A stretch of 64,000 nt of DNA from JAJDNH01 sp964552395 (GCA_964552395.1 CAZKGM010000001.1:1-64000); one strand, 5' to 3'. Shown: positions 8,952-19,800, counted from the first letter of the stretch. Program-made: numbers and translations. Notes: generated by a model from the letters alone, not told the origin.

Positions 8952-9686
8952 ATGGGTCAACGCCGGTTCGGACACAGCAACAACCCCGGCTTTCGCGCGT
9001 GCGAGTCCGCGCTCCTGCTGCCGTTCGGCCGCCGGAGCTACCTGCCGGCAATTGTGGATCGTTACGGCGGCGAGGAAGTTGTTCTCGACGAGACGACCGA
9101 CCGTATTGTCTTCACCCTGCGCGGGGCTGCCTCACCAGTGACCCTGATCTACTCCGGCATGGGCGGGCCGGCGGCCGCCAACGCGGTCGAGATGGCGGCT
9201 GCCAACGGCACCCGCCGGCTGGTGGTGCTCGGGGCCTGCGGGGGAGTTGCACCCGAGGTTGCCGTGGGAGACCTCGTCGTGCCATATGGCGCGGTGCGCG
9301 GCGACGGGACCTCCGCCTACTACGCACCTCCCGTATTCCCAGCCGCGTGTGATCCGGAACTGGTGTGCGGTTTGCTCGCCGCGGCCCGCGCTCGCGATGG
9401 CCTCACCGTCCACAAGGGTATCGTTTACACCACCGACGCCTCCTACCGTCAGGGTGCGGAGATCTACGAGGACCACCGCGGACTCATCATCGCTGCGGAG
9501 TGCGAGTGCGCGACGGTCGCCGTCGTCGGCGCGCGGCTCGGCGTTGCTGCCGGAGCGCTGCTGTTCTGTACCGATAACGTGACGCTGAGGTCGGAGGGGG
9601 ACCGCACCTACAGCGGCCTCGCCGACCCCCGAGTCGAGCGCGCCTTCAACACCAGCCTCGACGCGGCCCTTGAGGTTTTGGGGTAG
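8952..9686 (+). CDS. Nucleoside phosphorylase (PNP/UDP family)
   Basis: The 244-residue protein belongs to the uridine/purine nucleoside phosphorylase superfamily, which cleaves the N-glycosidic bond with phosphate in nucleoside salvage. Visible family features are the substrate-site glycine loops 'YSGMGGPAAANAVE' and 'VVLGACGGVAPEVAVGDLVVP', the late acidic residues of the nucleoside pocket in AAECECATV, and a closing TDN stretch. An ATG behind a GAGGGGGAG ribosome site was taken. The frame is open far upstream, but that part is antisense to the chaperone. It is probably monocistronic, divergent from the copper genes. Base preference (uridine, purine or other) cannot be decided. Confidence 0.85.
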   Translation: MGQRRFGHSNNPGFRACESALLLPFGRRSYLPAIVDRYGGEEVVLDETTDRIVFTLRGAASPVTLIYSGMGGPAAANAVEMAAANGTRRLVVLGACGGVAPEVAVGDLVVPYGAVRGDGTSAYYAPPVFPAACDPELVCGLLAAARARDGLTVHKGIVYTTDASYRQGAEIYEDHRGLIIAAECECATVAVVGARLGVAAGALLFCTDNVTLRSEGDRTYSGLADPRVERAFNTSLDAALEVLG

Positions 9687-9775
9687 CCCGAATACACCGG
9701 CTTTCCTCTGCTCGGGCGGGCTCCCCTCGAGCGCTGGATGAACCGCGACGAGACTCGCCTGCTGGCTATGGCTCG

Positions 9776-10096
9776 TTACGGCCGGCCAGGGCTGCCTTCG
9801 GCCAGGGAGGACTCGACGCTGGCGGTCTTGTCCTCCATCGTCTGCGCGCGGTCGGTCCTGGTACCGCAGCGGAGGTTGGTCGAGATCCGCGGCACACCCA
9901 TCTCGTGCAGCACTTCGTGACACCGGCGGAGGGCGGTGAAGACCTCGTTCCACTCCCCTTCGACGTTGGTCCCGTAGGCGTGCAGCTTGGTCTGCAGGCC
10001 AGCGTCGGTCAGCACGCGCTCGCAGGCGGCGATGTAGCGCGACAGTGACAGCCCGACACCGAGCGGTACGATGCTGATGTCGGCAATGACGTGCAT
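9776..10096 (-). CDS. MTH1187-family thiamine-binding protein
   Basis: This 106-residue protein matches the small ferredoxin-like thiamine-binding/YkoF-type family: the N-terminal strand 'DISIVPLGVGLSLSRYIA', the 'LHAYGTNVEGEWNEVFTALR' segment and 'STNLRCGTRTD' near the end. Members are cytoplasmic, form multimers and bind thiamine or a related ligand. Their role is not fully settled. It starts four bases after the stop of the FHA protein gene upstream, so the two are probably co-transcribed. The last 20 residues are an extra low-complexity tail. Confidence 0.85.
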   Translation of the reverse strand: MHVIADISIVPLGVGLSLSRYIAACERVLTDAGLQTKLHAYGTNVEGEWNEVFTALRRCHEVLHEMGVPRISTNLRCGTRTDRAQTMEDKTASVESSLAEGSPGRP

Positions 10097-10100
10097 CGGC

Positions 10101-11009
10101 TCAGATCTCCATGAACACCAGCACGACCTCGCCGACCTGGATCGAGTCGCCGTTGGCCAGCAGGCGCTCGGTGACGCCTTCGCCGTTGACGAGCAGGTTC
10201 GCCTTGTCGTCGGTGGCGCGGATCAGGTACCCCTTGGAGGTCAGCGCGACCTCGGCATGGCGCCGAGCCACCTTCTTGCCCGACAGCACAATGTCATTCT
10301 CCGGGTCACGGCCGAGGGAGGTCACGTTGCCGGCCACCGGGTACTCGACGGTGGAGCCGTCCTCTCCCTGTCCGATGAGCTTCGGCCAGCGGATGAGCAT
10401 GGTCTCATCGCTCTGGGCCATGCCCGCGACCGGGATCGCCTCGGTCGCATCGGAGGCGCCTCCTGCCTGGCTGTCGGGCTCGGGCACGGGCTTCGCCTCC
10501 GCTGGAGCCTGGTTCTCGGCAGGCGATGCCGGTGTTGCGGCAGCGTTGGCCGGCCTCTCCAGGTCCTCTTCGGACGGGAACGCCGCAACGAAACGCTCCT
10601 TCAGGCCCAGGGCATCGGCGAGCTGCTGCTGGTGTTGATCGAGGCTGACCTCCAGCTCGGTGATCTTGCCCTGGAAGTCGGCATCCTCGAACTCCCCGAG
10701 CTCATGGCGCAGCTCCAGCTCCTCCTTGCTGAGGGCGACGGTCTTGGATGCCTTCTCGATCCGTTCGTAGATTGCCCTCAGCTTGGCGTACTCCGCCCGC
10801 GCCTGTTCCTTGAGGGGACGTGCCTCCTCCTCGAGCTCCGCGATGCGGCGCTCGTAGTCGCGCCGGACGCGGGCGAAGACCTCGTCGGTGACCTTCCCGC
10901 GCTTCTCTTCCATTCGCTCCAGGCGCCCGCCCAGGATCTCCTGCTCGCGCTTCAGCTGTTGCAGATCCTCGATCGCGGACGTGTCGACCTGTTGCAGCTC
11001 ATTCGTCAT
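10101..11009 (-). CDS. Coiled-coil protein with C-terminal FHA domain
   Basis: The protein has about 302 residues. Residues 10-150 are a long charged coiled coil rich in Glu, Lys, Arg and Leu. A Pro/Ala linker follows. The last 100 residues are an FHA phosphothreonine-binding domain (SLGRDPENDIVLSGKKVARRHAE). No signal peptide or membrane helix is seen, so it is likely a cytoplasmic scaffold. The ATG at 11009 has a strong GGAGGT ribosome site five bases upstream. The frame continues to 11069 without a better start. It is followed by the thiamine-binding protein gene. It is one of four FHA proteins in the window. The phosphorylated partner is unknown. Confidence 0.85.
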   Translation of the reverse strand: MTNELQQVDTSAIEDLQQLKREQEILGGRLERMEEKRGKVTDEVFARVRRDYERRIAELEEEARPLKEQARAEYAKLRAIYERIEKASKTVALSKEELELRHELGEFEDADFQGKITELEVSLDQHQQQLADALGLKERFVAAFPSEEDLERPANAAATPASPAENQAPAEAKPVPEPDSQAGGASDATEAIPVAGMAQSDETMLIRWPKLIGQGEDGSTVEYPVAGNVTSLGRDPENDIVLSGKKVARRHAEVALTSKGYLIRATDDKANLLVNGEGVTERLLANGDSIQVGEVVLVFMEI

Positions 11010-11249
11010 CTCGACCTCCACGGCTCCGGACCCCATCCGGTGTGCCCGAGCACGGCTGACCGTACCCACTCTGAACGCATGCCACCGCGTAGTTTATCAG
11101 GAGCCGTGCCGTGCTGCACGGCCCCCCGGCATGCGGATGGAGTATTCTGACCTCGGAACTCCAGCGGAGAGAAACCGGCGGTCATGCCGGAGCCTGACCA
11201 CGGACGGTCGAGCGATACGGCCCGCGGCAGGCGGGAATCGGAGGTGGAG

Positions 11250-12428
11250 ATGCCGGGGGTGTGCTCCGAGGCCTGGAGACGATCGGTGCTCCAGAACGCC
11301 GGTGCCCGGAGGGGCGAGGTCGAGGAGCTGCTTGCTCACTCGGCGAGTGGAGAGTGGTGGCGGAGCCGGCCCACCACGATGCCGGAGTTTCCCCTGGCCG
11401 ACGAGGCGCACGCCACGGACTGGGTCGCCTATGCCGAGGAGGCGCGGGACCGCGGCGCGTGGGCGGTGCTTCGGGAACGTCTCGTCCAGCTGCAGTTTCC
11501 GGTCCGTGAGGGGATGAGTCAGGAGCCGCGGTACCGCGCCGCCACCCTCCGTGGCACAACGCCTTTTCCGGCGGGCGCCGGGCTGCAGCTCGAGGCGCCC
11601 GAGGAGCTCTCGCTCGAGCTGTACCAGACCCTGGCCGGGAGGGTGCCGATCCTCGTCACCGGCCATCGCCGAGACTTCGAGACGCTCGTGCAGGCGTTCA
11701 CAGCGCGCAACGAGCCGTGGCCCGTGCCCCCTGCGATGGGGGCGTGCCTCGTCAACGGGCTCAACAACTGGGATCGCATTCGGGCCTACCGGCGGCGGTG
11801 GGAGGCCGGGGACCCGGCGGGTTGCAGCGAAGAGGCGTGGAAGGAGGAGTTCCGGCGGCTGGTACCCCGCAAGGAGCTCTACCAGGACCGGCTCATCATC
11901 CTCAGCCGGGGCCGCTACAGCCGAGTTGCCGGGGCCGACGTGGGGGAGCCGGAGGAGGAGTGGCTGGAGCGGTCGCAGTCGATCCGTCGCGAGCACGAGT
12001 GCACGCACTACTTGACGCTGCGGCTGTTCGGCGCTCTGCGTCACGACCTGCTCGAGGAGCTGGTGGCGGACTTCGTCGGTATCGTTCGCACGTGCGGGGC
12101 GTACCGGCCGGAACTCGCGCTGCGCTTTCTCGGGCTCGAGCGGTTTCCGGAGTTTCGTGCGGGCGGACGACTGGAGGTCTACCGCGGGGATCCACCGCTT
12201 TCGGATGGAGCCTTCAGGGCGCTGCAGGAGCTGGCGTGGCGAGGGATCCGGAACCTGGAGCAGCTTGCCGAGGAGCACGCAAGCGCGCTGGTGTCGGAGC
12301 AAGGCTTGGGAAGGCTGGTGGTGGCTGTGACGACGCTCGCAGGTGAGGAACTCGCCGCCGGGGACCTCGCAGCGAGGTTGGAGGAATGCCTGGACGGCAT
12401 GGGGGCAGACGGTCGCGGGGAGGGCTGA
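11250..12428 (+). CDS. Unrecognised protein with HExxH zinc-protease-like motif
   Basis: I do not recognise the family with certainty. The 392-residue soluble protein contains HECTH (His249-His253), followed about 20 residues later by 'DLLEELVADFVGI'. This is the pattern of an HExxH metalloprotease with a downstream acidic ligand, so a gluzincin-like zinc site is plausible. No signal peptide is visible, so it should be cytoplasmic. The ATG at 11250 has a textbook GGAGGTGGAG ribosome site. The frame extends to 11184 without one. It ends 55 bp before the large carboxylate-reductase-like gene on the same strand, so the two probably form one operon and may act on the same product. Confidence 0.7.
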   Translation: MPGVCSEAWRRSVLQNAGARRGEVEELLAHSASGEWWRSRPTTMPEFPLADEAHATDWVAYAEEARDRGAWAVLRERLVQLQFPVREGMSQEPRYRAATLRGTTPFPAGAGLQLEAPEELSLELYQTLAGRVPILVTGHRRDFETLVQAFTARNEPWPVPPAMGACLVNGLNNWDRIRAYRRRWEAGDPAGCSEEAWKEEFRRLVPRKELYQDRLIILSRGRYSRVAGADVGEPEEEWLERSQSIRREHECTHYLTLRLFGALRHDLLEELVADFVGIVRTCGAYRPELALRFLGLERFPEFRAGGRLEVYRGDPPLSDGAFRALQELAWRGIRNLEQLAEEHASALVSEQGLGRLVVAVTTLAGEELAAGDLAARLEECLDGMGADGRGEG

Positions 12429-12483
12429 CCAGGTCCTGATGAGAAGATGATCCGCGGTCCTGGGCGAGGGTCGCGAGTGGCTG

Positions 12484-15400
12484 ATGAAGGTGAAGGAGGA
12501 GGTCGTGCCGGAACGTGTGCTCATGCCGAACGCTTCGCTCGAGGAGGAGCTGGCTGTTCCGGCCATCGCCCGCTTCGTGAGGCGGCACGCCGGGTTGTAC
12601 GAGGCGGTGGTCGGCGTGCTGGTCGCCGGGCAGGCCGTCCGGAGGACAAGTGCGAGCGCCCTCGCGGGGGAGGGAATTCCGATCCCGGAGACCGGCGGCG
12701 ATGAGGAGCGGCTCGATGCGGAGCTTCTCGACGCCGTTGCCGACCTCGAGTCGTGCAGTGACGGCGATCCGTCTGATTCCGCTCGTGCGGGCGCGGCGGT
12801 GACCGGGTTCCTCCGGATCGCCCTCGAACGCCGCGCGGCGAGCCATCACTTCAGCCCGTCGCGCCGGTCGACCGGGCAGGGACCCCTGGCGGCGCTGTTC
12901 GGGGCCATCGATCTGTTCGGAGCCGCACATCAGCGGCTCCTGGAGCAGGCGCGTGCGGAGCACGTGTCGCGGATCCCGTGGCAGATCACGTTCTCCAGCC
13001 ACGTGCCTCCCGCGACACCGGGCGATGAAATCGAGATCACGGGCTACGACCTGCCGCGGACTCCGGTGGCCGCCCTACCGTGGGGCGAGCGCTGCTTCCT
13101 GTCGGGGACGCAGTTTCACACCGACAGCCGCCGCGCGCCCGTGATGCGCTTCAGGTCGCTCGACAGCTTCGGCGCGGTCCTGGCGCCGCGCTACCACGAG
13201 CTGGTGAGTCGGGCACGAGTGGCGTTCGAGCGTCTGCGTGAGAGATGCCCTGAGGCAGTCGCCGCCATTGAGGCCGCCGTTCCGGCCATGCTCGACGACT
13301 ACGTTGCAGAGCCCTGCTGCCCGGGCTTCGCCAAGCTCGGGCTGACGGACTTCCCGTCAATGGCAGTCGCCCTCAACAACGCGCTGCGCGCCTTCGCCGA
13401 TCGCCCTCTGTTCGGGCAGCGCGATGGCGGTGGGCGCTATCGGCGGCTCGGCCGGGGCCGCCGAGCTGCCGTCAAGACCGGTGCTCCGAAAGGAGCGGTG
13501 ACAGGCTATGGATGGCTGACATACGACGAGGTCCGCCGGGCGTCCCTACGGCTGGCGAACGTGCTCGACGGGCTGGGGTTGGAGCCGGGGCAGTGTGTCG
13601 GCGTTCTCGCATCCGAAAACAGCCCGCAGCTCTACGTCGTCGAGCTTGCAGCGGTCTTCTCGCGCCTGCCGACGGTGTTCTTGCAGGATGCCCTGGAAGA
13701 TGAGCAGATCCTGGATATCGCCGCGCAGACGGAGCTGGTCGCCATGTTTGCAGATGGCCCGTCGTCGAGACGGATGACAGCGGCCGGAATCGCCGACCGC
13801 TGCCCGTCGCTGCGGTGGGTCGTCGACCTTGACGCCGATGAGGCGGCGCCGGCCGCGGGCCGGCGCGAAGTGGCTCTGGCCACGCTGCTGCGCGCCAGCA
13901 ACGAGCCCTCGGCCGTCTGGGCGTCTGCGTCGGGGATCTCTGCGGCTACCCAGATCATCTACGACGACCTTCCCGGTCAGGGAGTGGCCCGGGCAGCCGG
14001 TATTCCACAGGACTCGGATGAGGAGCTGTACACGATCATCTACACCTCCGGCAGCACCGGCCGGCCGAAGGGGACACCGGTGACCCGCCGCCGTTGGCTC
14101 GAAGCCATGGAGTACGAGGCCAACGTGTGGCCGTACGTGACGGTGTCGTACCAGCCCTCGGCCTTGGCGGCGGATCGCAAGGCGGTGTGGCAAGTGCTCC
14201 TGAACGGCGGCCGAGTCGGTTTCGCGCGGCGCGGCGCGGCGTTGTTCGAGGACGTGCGAGCGATTCGTCCGACCTACTTCGAGGGCCCGCCCGCGGTCTG
14301 GAATGCAGTCTACACCGAGTACAAGGGCGCGGTCAGCGCCGCCGGGACGCGGCAGGAGATGGCCCGAGCGCGGGCGCGGTGCCGCGCCCTGTTCGGCGGC
14401 AGGCTGGTTGCCATGGCCACCGGCGGCGCCGCCAGCGATCCGGGCATGCGGGCAGCAATGGAGGAGATCTTCGGCGTGACGATGGGGGAGGGCTACGGCA
14501 CCACCGAGGCAGGAGCCCTCGGCGCCAACGGCGTTCTCCTGCCCGACCTCGACTTTCGTCTCGTGGATGTGCCGGAGATGGGTTTTGCGGCCGCGGATCG
14601 TCCCTACCCGCGGGGGGAGCTGGCGGTCAAGACGCCGCGAACCACTGCCCGCTACCATCGCGACGAAGCGGCGACCCGCGAAGGCTTCACTGATGACGGA
14701 TACTTCCTGACCGGCGATATCGTCGAGGTTCGTCCGGACCGCCGCTACACCATGCTGGGGCGGCGCAAGGAGCTCTTCAAGGTTTCGGGGTCGGAGTTCG
14801 TGTCTCCGACACGCCTCGAGGAGGTATACCGCCGCTCGCCGCTCGTCGCCGACGTCTTCATCACTTCCCTCCCAGGCCAACGCAGCGTGGCCGCGGTCAT
14901 CGTGCCGACTCGCGAGGGCGCGACCCGGGATCAGGTGCTCGCCGCAGTCCGCGCGGAGGCGGCCAGGGCGGGTCTGCGCCCACACGAGGTGCCGTCGACG
15001 GTGGTTCTCGAGCCTCGAGTCGGCGGCGAGGAGCCGTGGACGCCGGAGAACGGTCTCCTGACGCCCTCGTTCAAGCCCCGCCGGGGGGCGCTGCTGGAGA
15101 AGTACCGGGCGGAGATCGAGGCGGCCTGCGCGCGTGTAGAGGTTGGGCATGAGCGATCGCCCGGAACCGACGAGGATCAGGACTTGGCGAGCTGGAAGCG
15201 GCGGATCGCCGCGGTGGTTGCCGAGGTCCTTGGTCTGAGACCAGCGGAGGTGGACATCGGCGCCTCGTTTGTGGACAACGGTGGAGACTCGGTGGCGGCG
15301 CTCGAGCTTGCGCTCCGCATCGAGGCCCTACTGGCCGGCGAGGAGCCGGAGCTGACCGAAACCGGTGCGCTCGCCTCGATGCCGTTGGCCGAGCTCGCAC

Positions 15401-16836
15401 GGCGCTTGCTCACCCTCCGGGAGCGGAGCCGGATGGAAGAGGCGCACCGATCTCGGGGCGAGCCGCGGCCAGTCGCACCGGGGCACGTGCGAGCCGGTGC
15501 CCGTGCCGAGCTCGGTGCAGAGACCGTTGCCGCCATGGCGATGGCGGACGCTCTGACCGCCCCGCTGCCGAGCCCGGTGCCGTCGACGGCCACCGGCGGC
15601 GATCTGCTGGTGACCGGGGGCAGTGGTTTCCTCGGCGCCCACCTGCTGGCCGAGCTGGTCGCCGCCAGTGGTGCGGATGGACGCGTCTACGCCCTGGTGA
15701 GAGCGGCCGACGATGGGGGCGCCCGGGCGAGGCTGCTCGAGGCTCTCGGCCGCTACGGGCTCGAGGCAGGACCGGTCTCGATCCCGGTGGAAGGGGCGGC
15801 GACAGGAGCTGTCGCGATAGCCGGCGGGCTCGATCGTCAGTTCCTGGGAGTGGGGTCCGAAACCTACCAGGGACTGGTGCGATCGCTGCGGGCTGTCTAC
15901 CACGCGGCGGCCGAGGTGAGCGTGACGAAGAGCTACCGCCAGCTGCGGGCAGCGAACGTCGACGGCACACGGCGCCTGCTCGAACTCGCAACGACCGACC
16001 GGCTCAAGGCTTTTCACCTAGTGTCGTCCCTCAACGTCGCCCTGCTCATCGCTCAGGCAACACAGGCCATGCCGTTCGAGGAGTCGACCCTGCCGGAACG
16101 GCTGACCGGGGAGCTGGCCGCCGGAGCGGGCGGCTACGGGCTTTCCAAGTGGGTGGCCGAGTGGATGGTGCAGCGGGTGTTCACTCACACCGGCGGTGCG
16201 TTCAAGGCCTCGATCGGCCGTCCCGCGCTGATCACCTGGTCGAGCACGAGCGGCGCTGCCAACCTGTCGGACTGGCTGAGCCGGCTGTTGCTATCGTGTC
16301 TGGCGACCGGCACCGTCATCGATGAGGGCGCTGGCGGCGTGCCCCGTTGGGTGGCCGAGACCGAGGGCTCGGCGCGGGGCCTGGACCTGGTACCGGTCGA
16401 CTTCGTTGCTCGTTCGATCGTGCATCTCGGGCGGCTCACGGAGGCGGGAGAGCTGCCGCCGCCGACTCGGGCGGAGGGACGGGGACGCGTGCCGACGTTC
16501 CACGTCTCGAACGTCGCACTCGGCGAGCGAGGGCTGGTGACGTGGCGGCACCTCATGGAGACGCTGGCGGCGGCTGCCGTGCTCGAGCGGGCGGATGCGG
16601 CGCTGCGCCCGGTCTCCCTGAACGAGTGGGCGCTCGGGGTCCAGGTGGTGGGGGCTCCTCTGGCGCCGATGCTCGGCATGCTCAGCAGGGGTCTCCCGGC
16701 GTACCCGCGGACCCCGTCCCGCCGCTTTCAGGCCGCGATCGCCAGTAACGGTCTCGGGCCACCGGTCATCTGCCCGGAGTTTGGCCTCGACCTCGTTGCT
16801 CGCTTTGTATCCCGCTGCCTTTCGGCGACGGGCTAG
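12484..16836 (+). CDS. Carboxylic-acid-reductase-like enzyme: N-terminal extension, adenylation, carrier and thioester reductase domains
   Basis: This 1450-residue multidomain enzyme would activate a carboxylic acid as an AMP ester, load it on a phosphopantetheine arm and release it reductively as an aldehyde or alcohol with NAD(P)H. Residues 1-300 are an extension I cannot assign. The adenylation domain carries YTSGSTGRPKG (520-530), GYGTTE (670-675), TGD (743-745) and 'RRKELFKVSGSEFV' (760 on). The carrier motif DNGGDS has the arm-bearing Ser936. The reductase has TGGSGFLG (from 1044) and YGLSK (1218-1222). The order matches carboxylic acid reductases (usually about 1170 residues), with about 300 residues added in front. 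A phosphopantetheinyl transferase must be encoded elsewhere. The start is uncertain because an internal GGAGGAGG lies just inside. The substrate is unknown. Confidence 0.85.
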   Translation: MKVKEEVVPERVLMPNASLEEELAVPAIARFVRRHAGLYEAVVGVLVAGQAVRRTSASALAGEGIPIPETGGDEERLDAELLDAVADLESCSDGDPSDSARAGAAVTGFLRIALERRAASHHFSPSRRSTGQGPLAALFGAIDLFGAAHQRLLEQARAEHVSRIPWQITFSSHVPPATPGDEIEITGYDLPRTPVAALPWGERCFLSGTQFHTDSRRAPVMRFRSLDSFGAVLAPRYHELVSRARVAFERLRERCPEAVAAIEAAVPAMLDDYVAEPCCPGFAKLGLTDFPSMAVALNNALRAFADRPLFGQRDGGGRYRRLGRGRRAAVKTGAPKGAVTGYGWLTYDEVRRASLRLANVLDGLGLEPGQCVGVLASENSPQLYVVELAAVFSRLPTVFLQDALEDEQILDIAAQTELVAMFADGPSSRRMTAAGIADRCPSLRWVVDLDADEAAPAAGRREVALATLLRASNEPSAVWASASGISAATQIIYDDLPGQGVARAAGIPQDSDEELYTIIYTSGSTGRPKGTPVTRRRWLEAMEYEANVWPYVTVSYQPSALAADRKAVWQVLLNGGRVGFARRGAALFEDVRAIRPTYFEGPPAVWNAVYTEYKGAVSAAGTRQEMARARARCRALFGGRLVAMATGGAASDPGMRAAMEEIFGVTMGEGYGTTEAGALGANGVLLPDLDFRLVDVPEMGFAAADRPYPRGELAVKTPRTTARYHRDEAATREGFTDDGYFLTGDIVEVRPDRRYTMLGRRKELFKVSGSEFVSPTRLEEVYRRSPLVADVFITSLPGQRSVAAVIVPTREGATRDQVLAAVRAEAARAGLRPHEVPSTVVLEPRVGGEEPWTPENGLLTPSFKPRRGALLEKYRAEIEAACARVEVGHERSPGTDEDQDLASWKRRIAAVVAEVLGLRPAEVDIGASFVDNGGDSVAALELALRIEALLAGEEPELTETGALASMPLAELARRLLTLRERSRMEEAHRSRGEPRPVAPGHVRAGARAELGAETVAAMAMADALTAPLPSPVPSTATGGDLLVTGGSGFLGAHLLAELVAASGADGRVYALVRAADDGGARARLLEALGRYGLEAGPVSIPVEGAATGAVAIAGGLDRQFLGVGSETYQGLVRSLRAVYHAAAEVSVTKSYRQLRAANVDGTRRLLELATTDRLKAFHLVSSLNVALLIAQATQAMPFEESTLPERLTGELAAGAGGYGLSKWVAEWMVQRVFTHTGGAFKASIGRPALITWSSTSGAANLSDWLSRLLLSCLATGTVIDEGAGGVPRWVAETEGSARGLDLVPVDFVARSIVHLGRLTEAGELPPPTRAEGRGRVPTFHVSNVALGERGLVTWRHLMETLAAAAVLERADAALRPVSLNEWALGVQVVGAPLAPMLGMLSRGLPAYPRTPSRRFQAAIASNGLGPPVICPEFGLDLVARFVSRCLSATG

Positions 16837-16868
16837 AGCGTTCTTCTCCGTCCGCGGAGCAGAACGCT
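16837..16868. terminator. Bidirectional terminator hairpin between convergent genes
   Basis: An 8-bp outer stem (AGCGTTCT / AGAACGCT) and a 5-bp inner stem (CTCCG / CGGAG), separated by one mismatch, close on a 4-base loop. It begins right after the plus-strand stop and ends inside the minus-strand stop, so it can end transcription of both the reductase gene and the lanthipeptide exporter operon. Confidence 0.72.
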
Positions 16869-19800
16869 ACGCCATCTGTCGCTTGGCGAGGATGGCGAAC
16901 TTTCCGTCGAGTCGCATCAGCTCGTCGTAGGTGCCCTGTTCGATAATCTTGCCGCTATCGAGGTAGCAGATCCTGTCGGCGTTGATGATTGTGCTGAGCC
17001 GGTGGGCGATGACGATCCGTGTCGCCTGCAGGCGCTCCATGCTCTGGGTGACGACCGCCTGCGAGCGGTTGTCGAGTGCGCTCGTTGCCTCGTCGAAGAT
17101 GAGGACCCGTGGCTTGCGAACGAGAGCGCGAGCGACCAGAATCTTCTGTTTCTGCCCGCCCGAGAAGCCACCTCCGCCCTCGGCGATGTACGTGTGCATA
17201 CCCATCGGAAGGGCCTTGATGTCCTCGACCAGCCCGGCAAGCTCGGCCGCCTCCCAGGCGTTGCCCAGGCCGAGGCCTGTCGAACCGACAATATTGCGGA
17301 AGATGTCGGTCGGCAACAGACTGCTGGTCTGGAGCACCACGCCGATCTGCTGGCGCACCTCCCTCAGATCGAGGTTGGCGAGATCCTGTCCGTCGAAGTA
17401 GACGGAGCCCTTCTGGGCGATCTCGAACCCGAGCAGGAGCCTCATCAGCGTTGACTTGCCGCAGCCGGAGCCGCCGACGAAGGCGACCATCTCGCCAGCC
17501 TCGATCTTGACGGACAGGTCGTCGAGCACCCACGGCCCCTCCTCGCTGTAGCGGAACGAGGCGTGCTTGACCTCGATCTCGCCACGCAGGCGGCCGGGGT
17601 AGGCCCGCGTCTCGTCGAGCTCCGCCGGCGTCGTTATGATCGGCTTGAGACGCTGGAAGATCGGGATCACGCGCAGCATGTCGAGGGAGGCGTTGCCCAG
17701 TGATTGCGTGGCGACGAGGAATGCGGTGAAGGCGGAGTTGAAGGCAATGAAGTCGCCGGTAGTCATGGACGGCGGCTGGCCCTTGGCCAGGGCCTGCTCC
17801 TGCACCATCATCAACACGTAGAAAATGGCCATGGACGAGATCACAGGGAAGCCGGACCCGAAGATCTGGACCGCGTTCTTGATCTTGCCGATGGCGAACT
17901 CGAGCCTCCGCTGGTGCGAGTAGTCGGACGCCCAGACCCGGAAAGCGTGGTTCTCGGCCCCCGCCACGCGCAGCTTGCCGACGCCCGAGATGAACTGCAG
18001 CACCATGCCGGTAATCTTGCCGCGGACCGCCATCTGCACTCGTTCGTGACGCAGCTGCATGTAGTTGGCGGTGGTTGTGAAGCCGACATAGACGATCGTG
18101 AGACCCATCGCGAGGGCGCCAAGGGCCAGGGAGTACTTGAACATCAGGAAGATGTAGAAGATGGAGCTGAGCGAGCCGAGAATCGCCCCAATGCCGGCCC
18201 CCGCGACCAGCTGCCGGATCGAGTCGACGCCGCCGGCGCGGTCGGCGAGATCACCGGCCGAGAATGAGCGGAACGCAGTCGAGGGCAGGTTCATCAGGCG
18301 GTCCCAGAGGGCTGCTTGAATCGAGTAGTCCATCTTGCCTTGGATGCGGAGAACGGCGATGCTCTGGGTGATTTTGTAGGCGGACGCAACGAAAGCGGCC
18401 ATGAACAGGCCGCCGGTGAACTGGGCCAGCAGCCCCTTGTCCGCCTGCGGGATCGCGCTGTCGAACAGCTTGCCGGTGAAGATCGGTGTGAGTGCGCCGA
18501 GAGCGCCGAGGGCGAGGCCCATGCCCACCAGCATCCACACGTCCCCCTTCAGGCCGCGCGCCCCGAACTTGATGAGGTCCTTGGCCGAAAGTGGGCCGTC
18601 GGGGAAGGGACGGTAGAAGACGACACCCAGTGGCGACAGCCGGTCGGCCAGCTCCTCGTTGACAGACGACCGGGTGCCGGTCTTCGGGTCGACGCACTCA
18701 TAGGAGCGCGAGCCGGTCGGCAGGAGGGCGACCGGCTCGTCGCTGTCCTCCCAGCGGCCGACGACCGGCCCTTGATCCCTTCGCCACCAGTCGTCGCGAA
18801 GGACAATGGGTCGGATACGGCAGCGCGAAGCCTTGGCGATCGCGCCGACCCGATCGTTGAAGCCCGCCTGCTTGTCTGCCTCCGGGTGGTTCTTGATCGC
18901 TATTCCCAGGTTGTCGCCGACCGCGCGGCAGGCCTCCAGAACAAGATCACCGCCCGCTCCTACCGCGGTCACGGCCTCCCGCCCAGGCTCTTCGAGGACT
19001 GCGGCGATGTCCCGGTACGCCGCTTCACGGGCCGCTTCGGAGTACTCTGCCTTCGACTTGAGGCGGTTGAACTCGTCGACGACCGCGAAGCGTTTGTTGA
19101 TGAACTCGCACTGGCAGAGAACGCGGTGGAAGGTCTCCAGACCGGTCCAGAGGGCGGGGTCCGAGACCGCCGTCGAGCTGTCCATGAGGCGAAGCGTGGT
19201 CGCGAGGTCGCCGGGGTTGGATGCCTCGATCCACGAGTCCGGAGTCAGGGGAAACAGGGTCCGGCGTCGCTTCGCCTTCTCGAACAGATCGGCCAGGCCG
19301 ACGCCGCTGGAGCTGCCGGTCCCGGCCGGGGCCTGCTCGGGCTCGACGCTGAGCTCCTCCATGTCGATGAACAGCACGGAGCCGCCCAGGATCTCCACCC
19401 ACACGACGCCTTTGAGGACTCGCGCCTTTTGCTGGTTGTCGAGAGCGAGCTCTTCACCGGGCGTCAGACTCTGGTCGGATACCGGTCCCGGGGAAATCTC
19501 CTGTGTCAGGCTGCGCGAGATCGAGGCGACCCAGCCGTCGACCAGCTGGGCCAACGGTCCGGCGCGGCGCTCGTCCTGGGCCATGACGCGCAGGTCTGAA
19601 ACCCGGAGCTGCAGCAGGTGGGTCCCCATTTTGCCGACGGCCAGGAGGCCCGAACCCATGCCGAAGCCGGCGAAGTCCATGCCGAACATGATCTGGCCCG
19701 GCTCGACGGTAACGAAGTGGGTGCGACCGCCGGTCGGCTGGTTGTTGTCGTCGAGGGCCACCGTGAACACCTCGACCTTGCCATCCTCGACGTACCAGGC

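Noticed and set aside
11108..11122. Palindrome GCCGTGC-T-GCACGGC between two divergent genes
   Set aside because: A one-base centre and no promoter alignment; could be chance in GC-rich DNA, so not listed as an operator.
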